DNA of 64,000 nucleotides from Rhodanobacter sp. DHG33 (GTDB lineage Bacteria; Pseudomonadota; Gammaproteobacteria; Xanthomonadales; Rhodanobacteraceae), in assembly GCF_014843005.1 (NCBI RefSeq), contig NZ_JACYXM010000009.1, positions 62,001 through 126,000 of the forward strand, given 5' to 3'. Position numbers and translations under genes: made by a program. The notes under the pieces were generated by a model. The model did not search any database. It was not told the DNA's origin and saw only the letters and a program-made list of their open reading frames with translations. The number at the start of each line of letters is the position of its first letter. The stretch's first letter is position 1. Of the stretch, positions 1 through 11,910 are shown piece after piece.

Positions 1-782
1 TCAACTACGCCAAACGGATTCCCGGCAAGGAAGAGTTCCACGAAACCCTCCGCTACTTCCGCCATCGCCTCGCCGATACGGGCGTCGAACTGAAGCTCGG
101 CCATGCGGCCGATGCCGCTTCGCTCAAGGCCGCCGGCTACGACGACGTGGTGATCGCCACCGGCGTGATGCCGCGCAAGGTGCAGTTCCCCGGCAGCGAC
201 GATCCACGCGTACTCGGTTACCTCGACGTGCTGGCGCGCGATCAGCCCGTCGGGCAACGCGTGGCGATCATCGGCGCCGGCGGCATCGGCTTCGACATGG
301 CGGAGTTCCTCGTCGAGCACCGCCCATCCCCTGCTACGGACACAGCGCGCTGGTCGCGCGAATGGGGCGTGGACACGCAGCAGTCGCAACGCGGCGGGTT
401 GCTGCAACCGCAACCGGAGGCGCCGCTGCGTCAAGTCTGGCTGCTTCAGCGCAGCGAAGGCCGCCCCGGCGCCCGCCTCAACAAGACCACGGGCTGGGTG
501 CACCGCGCGACGCTCAAGGCCAAGCAGGTGACCATGCTCGGCAAGGTCGGCTACGAACGTTTCGACGGCGAAGGCCTGCACATCACCGTCGACGGCCAGC
601 CGCAGGTGTTGCCGGTCGACAACGTGGTGATCTGCGCCGGCCAGGAGCCCAACCGCGAGTTGGCCGATGCGCTGGCAGCGCTGGGCATCGCCACGCATCT
701 GATCGGCGGTGCGGACGTGGCCGCCGAACTCGACGCGAAACGGGCCATCGATCAGGGTACACGGCTGGCCAGCCAGCTCTGA
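1..782 (+). CDS. fadH: 2,4-dienoyl-CoA reductase, C-terminal part (5' truncated by window)
   Basis: The frame is open from base 3, without a start, to TGA at 780-782, giving about 259 residues. It matches the C-terminal flavin/NADPH part of the FadH family: it opens with NYAKRIPGKEEFHETLRYFR, then a GAGGIGFD dinucleotide fold, a KTTGWVHR segment, the CAGQEPNR motif, and the ending AIDQGTRLASQL. FadH reduces 2,4-dienoyl-CoA with NADPH in beta-oxidation of unsaturated fatty acids, using FAD, FMN and a 4Fe-4S cluster. The N-terminal TIM barrel and the cluster cysteines lie outside the window. Function is assigned by recognisable family sequence. No frameshift is visible. Confidence 0.93.
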   Translation, partial: NYAKRIPGKEEFHETLRYFRHRLADTGVELKLGHAADAASLKAAGYDDVVIATGVMPRKVQFPGSDDPRVLGYLDVLARDQPVGQRVAIIGAGGIGFDMAEFLVEHRPSPATDTARWSREWGVDTQQSQRGGLLQPQPEAPLRQVWLLQRSEGRPGARLNKTTGWVHRATLKAKQVTMLGKVGYERFDGEGLHITVDGQPQVLPVDNVVICAGQEPNRELADALAALGIATHLIGGADVAAELDAKRAIDQGTRLASQL

Positions 783-801
783 CCTTGACTCGTCCATGAA
801 A

Positions 802-861
802 TTGAAAAGTGCAGCCAAGGATGGCTGCCCGTGTGATCTTCGCGTTCACGGACGAACGCAC
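802..861 (-). repeat. paired-palindrome repeat, copy A
   Basis: Read on the minus strand, this 60-base block matches a second block at 23832-23891 at 49 of 60 positions by my count. Each copy has two short hairpins with a CC loop, separated by a GAAGATCA linker. In copy A the hairpins are GCGTTCGTCCGTGAACGC and GCAGCCATCCTTGGCTGC. At least two stem positions differ between copies in a compensating way, so the fold rather than the exact sequence seems conserved. It lies in the 284-base gap after fadH. Confidence 0.6.
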
Positions 862-905
862 GAATACAGCCCAAAAAAACGCCTCGCAATGCGACGCATC
901 GATAG

Positions 906-990
906 GGCCAGGGAGGGGGGAGTGGCCGATCGTGCTAGCGTCGCCGCGAGGCGTGGGTCTCCACCATCGGGGGAGGGGGGAGGATGGTGG
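906..990 (+). other. two hairpins with near-identical G-rich loops
   Basis: GGCCA (906-910) pairs with TGGCC (923-927) around a GGGAGGGGGGAG loop. CCACCATC (961-968) pairs with GATGGTGG (983-990) around a GGGGGAGGGGGGAG loop. The repeat of almost the same purine loop in two unrelated stems 33 bases apart is directly visible. Neither hairpin is followed by a U-tract, so they are not standard terminators. Role unknown; G-quadruplex formation or a protein-binding leader are possibilities. Confidence 0.4.
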
Positions 991-1024
991 GACGAGGGGC
1001 ATTTTATGAGCGACACATTCAAGT

Positions 1025-1062
1025 ATCCAATATATATTTGGATCGATATTTATATGTGATCC
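1025..1062 (+). promoter_or_regulatory. AT-rich dyads just before lysR (probable autoregulatory operator)
   Basis: ATCCAA (1025-1030) and TTGGAT (1038-1043) form one dyad. GGATC (1040-1044) and GATCC (1058-1062) form a second, overlapping one. The second dyad ends 4 bases before the lysR ATG. The stretch is strikingly AT-rich against its surroundings. LysR-type regulators commonly bind interrupted dyads near their own promoter, so autoregulation is the likely role. No Shine-Dalgarno sequence fits in this spacing. Confidence 0.45.
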
Positions 1063-1066
1063 CTAT

Positions 1067-1981
1067 ATGTTTGACTTCCGCCAGCTGCGCTACTTCATCA
1101 CGGTCGCCGAGGAGCTGAGCTTCACGCGCGCGGCGATTCGCCTGCATATCTCCCAGCCGCCGCTCTCGCAGCAGATCCAGGCGTTGGAGCGGGACCTGGG
1201 CGTCACCTTGCTGGAACGCACCAAGCGCAAGGTCGCCCTGACCGAGCCCGGCAAGGTCTTCCTCGAGCAAGCGCGCCTGATCCTCACCCAGGCCGAACTG
1301 GCGCGCAGCCGCACCGCAGCCGTCGCAGCCGGCCACAACGGCCAGCTGCGGCTGGCCTACACCCTGTCGGTGTCGTTCCATCCCGCGCTGCCCCATACCC
1401 TGCTGCGCCATCGCCAGATCGCGCCGGGCGTCGACGTTCAGCTGCGCGAGATGAACAACGCCCCGCAATTCGCCGCCCTGCTCGCCAACGAGATCGACGT
1501 CGGCTTCGTGCGCACCGAGCCGCGCCACTTGCAAGACACCCGCAAATTGCGGCTGCGGTTGCTCGACCGCGAGCCGCTGATGCTCGCCCTGCCCTCCAGC
1601 CACCCCCTGGCCAAGCGCGACGAGCTGCACATGAGCGAGGTGGCCGACGAGGCCTTCGTCACGCAGCCGCGCGAAGTGGCCGCCACCCTCCACGAAAAGC
1701 TCACCACGCTGGCCAGTGCCGCCGGCTTCCATCCCCGCACCGTGCAACAGGCCCGGCAGATCAGCGGCCTGCTGGCCCTGGTGGCGGCCGGCCTGGGCGT
1801 GGCCCTGGTGCCTGCGACGATGCGCGCGGTGCATCTGGCCGGTGTCAGCTACGTGCCACTGGCCGACCCCGCCGCCCAGCTCCTGCTGGCCGTGGCCAGC
1901 CGCGCCGACGACGCCTCGCCTGTGCTGGCGCAATTCCTCTCGACAGTGGATGAATTCGCCCGCGATTCCGGCAACTTGTGA
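1067..1981 (+). CDS. LysR-family transcriptional regulator
   Basis: The protein has 304 residues, a normal LysR length. Residues 1-60 form the winged helix-turn-helix ([19 protein letters not shown], then [14 protein letters not shown]). Residues 90-295 look like a type 2 periplasmic-binding effector domain ([24 protein letters not shown]). The sequence is closest in style to the BenM/CatM/HcaR branch that senses aromatic acids, but the effector cannot be told from sequence alone. The ATG follows AT-rich dyads directly and has no clear ribosome site, so translation may be leaderless or the operator may overlap the initiation region. It is preceded on the same strand by fadH and followed by rpmJ. 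Confidence 0.9.
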   Translation: MFDFRQLRYFITVAEELSFTRAAIRLHISQPPLSQQIQALERDLGVTLLERTKRKVALTEPGKVFLEQARLILTQAELARSRTAAVAAGHNGQLRLAYTLSVSFHPALPHTLLRHRQIAPGVDVQLREMNNAPQFAALLANEIDVGFVRTEPRHLQDTRKLRLRLLDREPLMLALPSSHPLAKRDELHMSEVADEAFVTQPREVAATLHEKLTTLASAAGFHPRTVQQARQISGLLALVAAGLGVALVPATMRAVHLAGVSYVPLADPAAQLLLAVASRADDASPVLAQFLSTVDEFARDSGNL

Positions 1982-2004
1982 CTGGCGATTCAGCAGGTTA
2001 TACT
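1976..2004 (+). promoter_or_regulatory. sigma-70-like promoter for rpmJ
   Basis: TTGTGA (1976-1981) and TATACT (1999-2004) are separated by exactly 17 bases. The -35 element overlaps the stop codon of lysR. The spacing and the distance to the rpmJ GTG (about 40 bases) are right for an independent rpmJ promoter. Confidence 0.55.
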
Positions 2005-2043
2005 TGCCCGCTGATTTTTTCCGTTTGGTATCAGGAGCTCGCC

Positions 2044-2169
2044 GTGAAGGTGCTTAACTCGTTGAAGTCCGCCAAGGCGCGGCACCGCGACTGCAAGATC
2101 GTGCGTCGTCGCGGCAAGGTGTTCGTGATCTGCAAGAGCAACCCGCGTTTCAAGGCTCGTCAGCGCTGA
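2044..2169 (+). CDS. rpmJ: 50S ribosomal protein L36, zinc-free (type B) form
   Basis: This 41-residue basic protein starts with GTG after AGGAG at good spacing and reads [20 protein letters not shown] onward, ending NPRFKARQR. It matches the longer YkgO-like L36 type. It keeps only two cysteines (DCK and ICK), so the four-ligand zinc ribbon of classical L36 is absent. In many bacteria such C-minus paralogues replace zinc L36 under zinc limitation. In xanthomonads this form is commonly the one seen outside the ribosomal operons. It has its own promoter and an intrinsic terminator, so it is monocistronic. Confidence 0.93.
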   Translation: MKVLNSLKSAKARHRDCKIVRRRGKVFVICKSNPRFKARQR

Positions 2170-2192
2170 GTCCAGCATGACGTGTCCATAAG

Positions 2193-2219
2193 AAAGGCCG
2201 CATCGATGCGGCCTTTTTT
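2193..2219 (+). terminator. intrinsic terminator of rpmJ
   Basis: AGGCCGCAT and ATGCGGCCT form a 9-base stem with a two-base loop, followed by a run of T to 2219. Confidence 0.85.
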
Positions 2220-2254
2220 GTGTCCGGGCTTCTGGCTAAAGACCGCCCCTCTCT

Positions 2255-2731
2255 TCAGATCTTCGCTGTCTCGCGTCGACACGACAGCCAGAACAGCACC
2301 GCGGATACGGAGAGCGAAACCCAGTAGTCGCTGGGCGCCGGCCCCCACCAGTGAATGTGCCATGGGATGTAGCGCGGGGCGAAATGCGCCACGCCATAGG
2401 CCGGGTTCAACACGAACCACAGGAAATCCTCGCTGATCCAGAACAGCATGATGCAGGCGAACACGCGCGCCTCGGCACGCCAGTTCCAGCGGCCGGTGAA
2501 GATCAACGGGAAGTGGAAGAACAGCCCCATGCAGGGAAACAGCCACGCGTGATAACCGGTCATCGGCCGGCCGCCCCAGAAAATGTCCAGCAGCCAGTGA
2601 TGTTCGATGCGCCAGGTCGGCAGGTTAGCCGCCCAACCGGCGGCACCTTCGATCTGGATCTCCACATTCGCGAAAAAGAAAGCCAGCAGGAGGGTCCAGG
2701 CGAGGGTCAGCACCAGCACCAACGGGCGCAT
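2255..2731 (-). CDS. small integral membrane protein, function unknown
   Basis: The ATG at 2731 gives 158 residues, with GGAGGG ten bases upstream. The first residues (MRPLVLVLTLAWTLLLAFFF) form a membrane helix. About three more hydrophobic segments follow (GYHAWLFPCMGLFFHFPLIF, FACIMLFWISEDFLWFVL and a final SLSVSAVLFWLS). Trp and His residues are plentiful between helices (HHWLLDIFW, IPWHIHWWG). I do not recognise the family. It lies 53 bases after the glycosyltransferase gene on the same strand and may be cotranscribed with it, which would suggest an envelope or lipid role. That is inference. Confidence 0.7.
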   Translation of the reverse strand: MRPLVLVLTLAWTLLLAFFFANVEIQIEGAAGWAANLPTWRIEHHWLLDIFWGGRPMTGYHAWLFPCMGLFFHFPLIFTGRWNWRAEARVFACIMLFWISEDFLWFVLNPAYGVAHFAPRYIPWHIHWWGPAPSDYWVSLSVSAVLFWLSCRRETAKI

Positions 2732-2784
2732 GGAGACGGAACCCTCCCCTGCCTGCGAGGGGTGTCGATCCAGCTTGCGCACGT

Positions 2785-3948
2785 TCAATGATCCACCGGT
2801 ACGGCTGTTGACGACTTGCCCGCAAGTTGGGCCTGCACGATCTCCAGTACGCGCTGCGCGGCCTGCGGCTGGCCCAGGCGGCGCGCGTGTTCGCGCATGC
2901 GCGCCAATCGCTGGGGCTCGGCCAGCAATTGGCGTATCCGGTATTCGAGCGAGACCAGATCGATCGCCTTCAATGCCGCGCCCTGCTCCAGCACGTAGTC
3001 CGCATTGCGCTCTTCCTGGCCGGGAACCGGCGCGTAAACCACCATCGGCACCCCCATCGCCAGGCATTCGGATGTGGTCAGTCCGCCGGGCTTGGTAATC
3101 ACCAGGTCGGAACAGGCCATCAGCTGCGGCACTTCATTGGTGAAGCCGAACGGGAATAAGCGCCCCGGATACTCCGCGGCGTGAACCTTCAGCTTGGCCA
3201 AAGCGGCTTCGTTGCGCCCGGCAAGCACGACGAGCTGGAAATCGTATTCGAGCCGCATCAGCGTGGCAGCCACTTCGTCGAGCTTGCCGACGCCGGCGCC
3301 ACCGCCCATCAGCATGATGGTCTGCTTGGCCGGATCGAAGCCGAAATGCGCGGCACAGGCCTGGCGGTCCTGCGGCTGGGTGAACGCCGGCATCACCGGA
3401 ATGCCGGTGGCGTGGATGCGCCCCGTCTCGATGTGGTTGGCCTGCATGCGGAAGGCGATTTCGTCGCTGGCGGCGAAGAAGCCCGTCATGCATGGGATCA
3501 CCCACATGCCATGCAGATCGAAATCGGTGACCTGGACCCAGACCGGCACGGCGAAGCGCTCGCGCCGGATTTCGTGCATCAGCATTTCGGCAGGCAGGAA
3601 GTGGGTGCAGACGATGGCGTCCGGCGCGAACGCGTTGATCGCCTTGCGCAGGTCGCCCGTGCCCAGCCGCTCGATGGCGCGCCGCAGCTTCTGCATCGGG
3701 CCGTTCGGATCGGCCTCCGAACTGCGCTGGTACAGCATTCCCCAAAGGGTCGGGTAGCTGCTTATCAGCGTGATGTAGAAATCGGTGTACAGCTTGCGGA
3801 ATGCGGACGGCACATAGTCCATCGCATCCAGGTGCCGGGTCTCGACATCCGGCAACGCCGCTTCGGCGGTCAGGCGCAACGCTTCGGCGGCCCGCATGTG
3901 GCCTGCTCCGGCGGAGACGCTGAGAAACAGGATTTTCTGCTGCGGCAT
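2785..3948 (-). CDS. MGDG-synthase/UgtP-like glycosyltransferase (GT28 type)
   Basis: The preferred start at 3948 gives 387 residues beginning MPQQKILFLSVSAGAGHMRA; an in-frame ATG 14 codons upstream is also open. The N-terminal SAGAGHMRAAEAL matches the MGDG synthase domain. The C-terminal half has the GT28 donor-binding fold (MGGGAGVGKL, ITKPGGLTTSECLAMGVPMV, PGQEERNADYV). Such enzymes move a sugar from a UDP-sugar to diacylglycerol or a related lipid acceptor at the inner leaflet, so a membrane glycolipid role is likely. MurG-like activity is less likely because the N-terminal domain is of the MGDG type. The acceptor is unknown. Confidence 0.85.
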   Translation of the reverse strand: MPQQKILFLSVSAGAGHMRAAEALRLTAEAALPDVETRHLDAMDYVPSAFRKLYTDFYITLISSYPTLWGMLYQRSSEADPNGPMQKLRRAIERLGTGDLRKAINAFAPDAIVCTHFLPAEMLMHEIRRERFAVPVWVQVTDFDLHGMWVIPCMTGFFAASDEIAFRMQANHIETGRIHATGIPVMPAFTQPQDRQACAAHFGFDPAKQTIMLMGGGAGVGKLDEVAATLMRLEYDFQLVVLAGRNEAALAKLKVHAAEYPGRLFPFGFTNEVPQLMACSDLVITKPGGLTTSECLAMGVPMVVYAPVPGQEERNADYVLEQGAALKAIDLVSLEYRIRQLLAEPQRLARMREHARRLGQPQAAQRVLEIVQAQLAGKSSTAVPVDH

Positions 3949-4060
3949 GGGGCGGACCGTTGTCAGGTGACCGTCGGCGGGAACGTCCATGCCCCCGGTT
4001 GGCTTGCCAGACCGGCCACGTCGGTGGCCGGTCGTTCCGCACGTACCTTCAGCCTAGCAT

Positions 4061-4536
4061 TCAGGAATAACGCACACCCGTGATTTCGTAATGCTTGACG
4101 CCGTTAGGCGCGGTGAACTCCAGGCTGTCGCCTTCGCTCTTGCCGATCAGCGCGCGCGCGATCGGCGAGGACACCGCGATCAGGCCCTGCTTGATGTCGG
4201 CTTCGAGGTCGCCCACGATCTGGTAGGTCACCTCGGCACCGCTGTCCTCGTCCGCCAGGTCCACGATGGCGCCGAACACCACCTTGCTGCCCGGGTTGAG
4301 GCGCGAGACGTCGATCACCTCGGCGGTGGAAAGCAGCGCTTCAAGCTGGCCGATGCGGCCTTCGATGAAGCTCTGCAGCTCGCGCGCGGCATGGTATTCG
4401 GCGTTCTCTTTCAGATCGCCGTGCGCGCGCGCCTCGGCGATGGCCGCGATGATGCGCGGGCGGTCTTCCGACTTCAGCTTGTCCAGCTCGTTGCGCAGGC
4501 GTTCCGAACCTGCCTTGGTGATGGGGGCGCGATTGC

Positions 4537-4540
<4 letters not shown>
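4061..4540 (-). CDS. greA: transcription elongation factor GreA
   Basis: The protein has 159 residues, typical of GreA. The N-terminal coiled coil ([20 protein letters not shown]) carries the acidic tip that enters the RNA polymerase secondary channel. The C-terminal domain contains [18 protein letters not shown] and [14 protein letters not shown]-like sequence. GreA stimulates cleavage of backtracked transcripts. Its ATG overlaps the end of carB by 4 bases (ATGA), so it is translationally coupled to carB in a carA-carB-greA operon. Confidence 0.97.
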
Positions 4541-7764
<3,224 letters not shown>

Positions 7765-7765
7765 C

Positions 7766-8893
7766 TCAGCGGGCCTCCTGCATCAGCTTGGCGAAACGTT
7801 CGAAGAGATAACCGATGTCGTGCGGCCCGGGGCTCGCCTCCGGGTGACCCTGGAAACAGAAGGCCGGGCGGTCGGTGAGCGCGAAGCCCTGCAGCGAACC
7901 GTCGAACAGCGAGGAATGGGTGACGCGCACGTTCGCCGGCAGCGTGGCCGGGTCGACGGCGAAGCCGTGGTTCTGCGAGGTGATCAGCACGCGGCCGTCG
8001 TCCATGTCCTTCACCGGATGGTTCGCACCGTGGTGGCCGAACTTCATCTTCAGCGTCTTCGCGCCCAGCGCCAGGCCCATGATCTGGTGGCCCAGGCAGA
8101 TGCCGAACAGCGGGATCCTGGCGTCGAGGAAGGCGCGCGTCGCGACGATGGCGTAATCGCAGGCCGCCGGATCGCCGGGGCCGTTGGAGAGGAACACACC
8201 ATCCGGTTTCATCGCCAGCACATCGGCCGCCGGCGTCTGCGCAGGCACCACGGTGATGTCGCAGCCCTGCTCGGCCAGCAGGCGCAGGATGTTCTGCTTC
8301 ACGCCGAAGTCGTAGGCCACGACCTTGAAGCGCTTGGACGGCTGGCTGAAGCGGGTATGGTCGAGGTCGTAGACGCCCTCGTTCCACGGATACGGCTGCG
8401 TGACGCTGACCACCTTGGCCAGGTCCATGCCGTTGAGGCCGGGGAAGGCACGCGCCTTCGCCAGCGCAGCTTCGGCGTCGATGGCTTCGCCGGCCACGAT
8501 GCAGCCGTTGAGCGCGCCCTTGTCGCGCAGGATGCGGGTCAACCGGCGCGTGTCGATGCCGGCGATGGCCACGATGCCGTGGCGCTTCAGGTAATCCGGC
8601 AGGCTTTCGCTGCTGCGCCAGTTGCTCGCGCGGCGCGGCACGTCGCGCACGATCAGGCCGGCGGCATGCACGGCGGTGGACTCGGCATCCTCGGCATTGA
8701 TGCCGGTGTTGCCGATGTGCGGGTACGTAAGGGTGACGATCTGACGCGAGTACGAGGGATCGGTGAGGATCTCCTGGTACCCCGTCATGGCCGTGTTGAA
8801 GACCACTTCGCCGACGGTTTCGCCGGTAGCGCCCACGGCGTGGCCGTGGAACACGCTGCCGTCTTCGAGGGCAAGCAGAGCGGGAATGGACAT
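7766..8893 (-). CDS. carA: carbamoyl-phosphate synthase small (glutaminase) subunit
   Basis: The ATG at 8893 gives 375 residues starting [17 protein letters not shown], as in other CarA proteins. An AGGCGG ribosome site sits six bases upstream; the longer open frame upstream is not conserved in style. The class I glutamine amidotransferase triad is present: Cys in [10 protein letters not shown] and His/Glu in [10 protein letters not shown]. CarA releases ammonia from glutamine for CarB. It is the first gene of carA-carB-greA. The operon promoter must lie in 8894-9101, divergent from the oxygenase gene. Confidence 0.97.
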   Translation of the reverse strand: MSIPALLALEDGSVFHGHAVGATGETVGEVVFNTAMTGYQEILTDPSYSRQIVTLTYPHIGNTGINAEDAESTAVHAAGLIVRDVPRRASNWRSSESLPDYLKRHGIVAIAGIDTRRLTRILRDKGALNGCIVAGEAIDAEAALAKARAFPGLNGMDLAKVVSVTQPYPWNEGVYDLDHTRFSQPSKRFKVVAYDFGVKQNILRLLAEQGCDITVVPAQTPAADVLAMKPDGVFLSNGPGDPAACDYAIVATRAFLDARIPLFGICLGHQIMGLALGAKTLKMKFGHHGANHPVKDMDDGRVLITSQNHGFAVDPATLPANVRVTHSSLFDGSLQGFALTDRPAFCFQGHPEASPGPHDIGYLFERFAKLMQEAR

Positions 8894-9101
8894 GGGGAAC
8901 CGCCTTTCAGGTGCAGCAAAGTCCGCAAGCCGCGAAAAGCAGGCTTGAGAACCTTGTAAGGGAGGACGTTCGGGCGGGTGGCAATGATAGGCGCAGGGGC
9001 GCTGTCTGTCCACTTCGAATCTGGCATGAGGCGCGGATTTCGTCAGCATCCGTATCGCCTCGTGGCGCTACACTGGCGCAACGTTTCCAGGGGAATGAAG
9101 C

Positions 9102-9803
9102 TTGCCCATGTGTCCGGATGCCCTGCTCGATCCTGCCCGTTTTGATCGCCCGGACACGCTGGTGCAGTCGGAGCCGTTCCCTTTCATGGTGGCCCACGGC
9201 CAATTGCCCGACGAGGCGCGCGGCGACCTGGACCGCGACTTTCCGCGCTATCCCAGCGCGGGCTTCTTTCCGTGGGATCCTGCCGACTGCGGTCCAACGG
9301 TCAATGCGCTGATCGAGCAGCTCACCACGCCGGAGTTCGCCAGCCTGATCGGCCGCAAGCTCGGCATCGACAACCTCGGCCAATATCCCACCCTGGTGAC
9401 GCTGTGCCGGCTGCTGAACAAGCGCCACGGCACCATTCACACCGACAGCAAATCCAAGGTGGCCACCGCCCTGCTCTATCTCAACCCGCAGTGGCCCGAC
9501 ACCAGCGACGGCTGCCTGCGCTTCCTCGGCAAAATCGACGACATCGATGCCATGGTCACTCCCGAGCTGCCGCCGCTGTACGGCGAGTTCGCCGTGTTCA
9601 AGCGCTGCGACAACTCCTTCCATGGCCACTTGCCCTACGAGGGCGAACGCCGGGTGATCCAGGTCGCCTGGCTTACCAGCGAAGAAGAAAAGCTGCGCAA
9701 GACCAAGCGCGGCAAATTCTCCCGCCTGTTCAAGAAGCTGTTCGGCAAGCTGGACACGCAATACGGCGCCGGCCGCGATCGCAACGCCGCGCACCGCGAC
9801 TGA
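9102..9803 (+). CDS. 2-oxoglutarate/Fe(II)-dependent oxygenase family protein
   Basis: The protein has 233 residues if it starts at TTG 9102, with AGGGGA seven bases upstream. The ATG at 9108 is the alternative and would leave 13 bases of spacing. The iron-binding facial triad is visible as HTD (in GTIHTDSKSK) and a distal His in SFHGHLPYEGERR, where the second Arg can bind 2-oxoglutarate. The middle is rich in conserved aromatic residues (YPTLVTLCRLLNKRHG). The C-terminal tail is basic. The substrate is unknown. It is convergent with the exchanger gene, leaving seven bases between stops. Confidence 0.8.
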   Translation: MPMCPDALLDPARFDRPDTLVQSEPFPFMVAHGQLPDEARGDLDRDFPRYPSAGFFPWDPADCGPTVNALIEQLTTPEFASLIGRKLGIDNLGQYPTLVTLCRLLNKRHGTIHTDSKSKVATALLYLNPQWPDTSDGCLRFLGKIDDIDAMVTPELPPLYGEFAVFKRCDNSFHGHLPYEGERRVIQVAWLTSEEEKLRKTKRGKFSRLFKKLFGKLDTQYGAGRDRNAAHRD

Positions 9804-9810
9804 GCGCCCT

Positions 9811-10815
9811 TCAACGGGCGAAATGCCAGAGCACGTAAGCGGCGAACACGCCGTACAGCAGGCCGACCGGCAGCAACCGGTGCGCGTCCGCGCGGCCGCG
9901 CCGGAACAGCCACCACAGGTAGGCAATGGCAGCAGCGGTAAGGGCGCCTGACACGATCAGCGGACGATCGAACAGCCACGGCGTGGCGAAAATCGCCAAG
10001 GCGCTGGGGATGGTGGCCTGGATCATCATCGCGCCGGAAATATTCGCCAACGCCAGGCGCTCCTTGCCCTGGCGCACCCAGATCAGCGCGTTGAGCGTTT
10101 CCGGCAGCTCGGTCGCCACCGGGCTCAGCACCAGCGCCACCAGATGCGGCGGCCACGCGAGCACTGCGCCAATGGCTTCCAGCTGACCCACAAACACCCG
10201 CGAAGCCGCGGCGATCACCACCAGGGCGACCAGCGTCTGCAGCAGCACCCACGTCATGGATGGTTGCGCCTGGCGTGGACGAAACTTCAGCGGCTCCAGT
10301 TCCTCTTCGACCGGCGCCGTGTCGTCGCTGCGCATCTCGCGCCACACGTACGCTGCATAGGCCAGCAGGAACACCACGCCAAATGCGGGCTTGAGCGCAA
10401 AGGCCACCAGGCCAAGGCCGACCTTGAGCGCGAAGATCGCCAGAAACCATCCCTGATCGCGGGCCAACCGACGATGATCGACCCGCACCAGCCCGTCGGT
10501 GCGCTGCAGGCGCTTGCGATGCACCCACAGCGCGACGCCAACCACGGCATAGGCGATGGTGGACAGGACGAGGGGACCGCCCATCGCCGCGCCCACGCCG
10601 ATATCGCGCGCCGCCGGTGTCTTGCCGAAGATGACCGCGACGAAAGTGACGGCGCTTTCCGGCAAGGCAGTGCCGAACGCGGCCAGCACGGTACCGGTCG
10701 CGGTGGCGCCCAGGTCGAGCTTGCGGCCCAGCCATTCGACGCCGTTGACGAAGTATTCGCAGGCCAGATAGATCGCACCCGCAGATGCGAAGAACAGGAC
10801 GAGGGTAAGCAGCAT
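9811..10815 (-). CDS. calcium/sodium exchanger family (CaCA) membrane protein
   Basis: The ATG at 10815 gives 334 residues; the frame upstream of it is GC-rich noise. The two alpha repeats of the CaCA family are clear: GTVLAAFGTALPESAVTFVA near residue 45 and LSPVATELPETLNALIW near residue 235. These hold the acidic ion-binding residues. About ten hydrophobic segments are present, with a charged cytoplasmic loop in the middle (MRSDDTAPVEEELEPLKF). It probably exports Ca2+ in exchange for Na+ or H+ across the inner membrane. It sits between dapB and the oxygenase gene, interrupting the dapB-carA order usual in xanthomonads. Confidence 0.88.
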   Translation of the reverse strand: MLLTLVLFFASAGAIYLACEYFVNGVEWLGRKLDLGATATGTVLAAFGTALPESAVTFVAVIFGKTPAARDIGVGAAMGGPLVLSTIAYAVVGVALWVHRKRLQRTDGLVRVDHRRLARDQGWFLAIFALKVGLGLVAFALKPAFGVVFLLAYAAYVWREMRSDDTAPVEEELEPLKFRPRQAQPSMTWVLLQTLVALVVIAAASRVFVGQLEAIGAVLAWPPHLVALVLSPVATELPETLNALIWVRQGKERLALANISGAMMIQATIPSALAIFATPWLFDRPLIVSGALTAAAIAYLWWLFRRGRADAHRLLPVGLLYGVFAAYVLWHFAR

Positions 10816-10825
10816 GGGAGATCCG

Positions 10826-10933
10826 GGCCGGGCGAACGGACAAACCGATGGCGCAACGACATCGTTCGCCCGGCCGGGTGAACACGTCGCTGGCCAAAGG
10901 TCTCGCCGGGCAAGGCGTCGCACGGCGACGCCT
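10826..10933 (-). repeat. two perfect inverted repeats upstream of the exchanger gene
   Basis: GGCCGGGCGAACG (10826-10838) pairs with CGTTCGCCCGGCC (10863-10875) across a 24-base spacer, starting 10 bases before the exchanger ATG. A second hairpin, AGGCGTCGC/GCGACGCCT with an ACG loop, lies at 10913-10933. The rest of the 252-base gap to dapB shows nothing recognisable. These may be REP-like elements or a 5' leader structure; sequence alone does not decide. Confidence 0.5.
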
Positions 10934-11067
10934 ACCGTTCGCACCATGGCGCCGCGAAGGCAACCAAGTCTGTTGATGCGAACGCCTCGGGGATGAGGCT
11001 GGCTACTCCCCAATGACAGGCTGGCGATGGTAATGATCGCCAGCGGGCGTGGCAAGTTTTTGCGCGC

Positions 11068-11874
11068 TCAGCCCAACGGCGCGAACACGTCTTCCAGTTG
11101 CCAGTGACCCGCAGCGCGGCCCACCAGCCAGCGTGCCGCCTGCAGCGCGCCACGGGCGAAGATCGTACGATCGGTGGCGCGGTGGCCCAACTCCAGCCGC
11201 TCGCCCTGGCCGATCAGCAGCGCCTGGTGCTCGCCCACGATGTCGCCGCCGCGCACCACGGCGAAACCGATGCTGCCGGGAACGCGCTCGCCCGTACGCC
11301 CTTCGCGGCTATACACCGCGCTGGCCTCCAGCGTGGTGCCGCGCGCCGCGGCAGCGGCGTGGCCCAGCGCCAGCGCAGTGCCCGAGGGCGCATCCTGCTT
11401 GCGTCCGTGATGGGCCTCGACGATTTCCAGGTCCCACTCCGGCATCGCGGCGGCGGCCTCGCGCAGCAGGCGCGACAGCAGCGCCACGCCCAGGCTGAAG
11501 TTCGCCGCGCGCAGCAGCGCGATGCGTGTTCCGGCAGCATCCAACCTAGCCTGCTGGGCGGCATCGAGCCCGGTGGTTCCGGTCACCAGCGGGATGCCGT
11601 GCGCGAGGCAATGCTCCAGCGCAGCTGTTAGGCCGGCCGGGCCGCTGAAGTCGATCACCGCGTCCAGCGAGGGCGCGCGCGACCAGTCATGCGCATAGCG
11701 CAAGCCCTGCCCCAGCCAGACGGGTTCGCCGTCATGCACCGAACCGGGCGACACCACCGCATGCGCCAGTTCGTAGCGGCCGTCGACGCGCAACAGCGAC
11801 AGCAGGGCCTGGCCCATGCGGCCGGAGGCGCCATTGATGGCGAGGCGGAGCGGCGAACTGGTCATGGCGGACAT
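11068..11874 (-). CDS. dapB: 4-hydroxy-tetrahydrodipicolinate reductase
   Basis: The protein has 268 residues. The N-terminal dinucleotide fold (INGASGRMGQAL) and the family signature EAHHGRKQDAPSGTAL (residues about 150-165, with the catalytic His pair and the substrate-binding Lys) are both intact. DapB reduces HTPA to tetrahydrodipicolinate in the lysine/meso-diaminopimelate pathway. It follows dnaJ by 36 bases on the same strand and may be read from the heat-shock transcript as well as from its own promoter. Confidence 0.97.
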   Translation of the reverse strand: MSAMTSSPLRLAINGASGRMGQALLSLLRVDGRYELAHAVVSPGSVHDGEPVWLGQGLRYAHDWSRAPSLDAVIDFSGPAGLTAALEHCLAHGIPLVTGTTGLDAAQQARLDAAGTRIALLRAANFSLGVALLSRLLREAAAAMPEWDLEIVEAHHGRKQDAPSGTALALGHAAAAARGTTLEASAVYSREGRTGERVPGSIGFAVVRGGDIVGEHQALLIGQGERLELGHRATDRTIFARGALQAARWLVGRAAGHWQLEDVFAPLG

Positions 11875-11910
11875 CCCGGCATAGGCGGCAAACGGACGTC
11901 CAAAGTTAAC

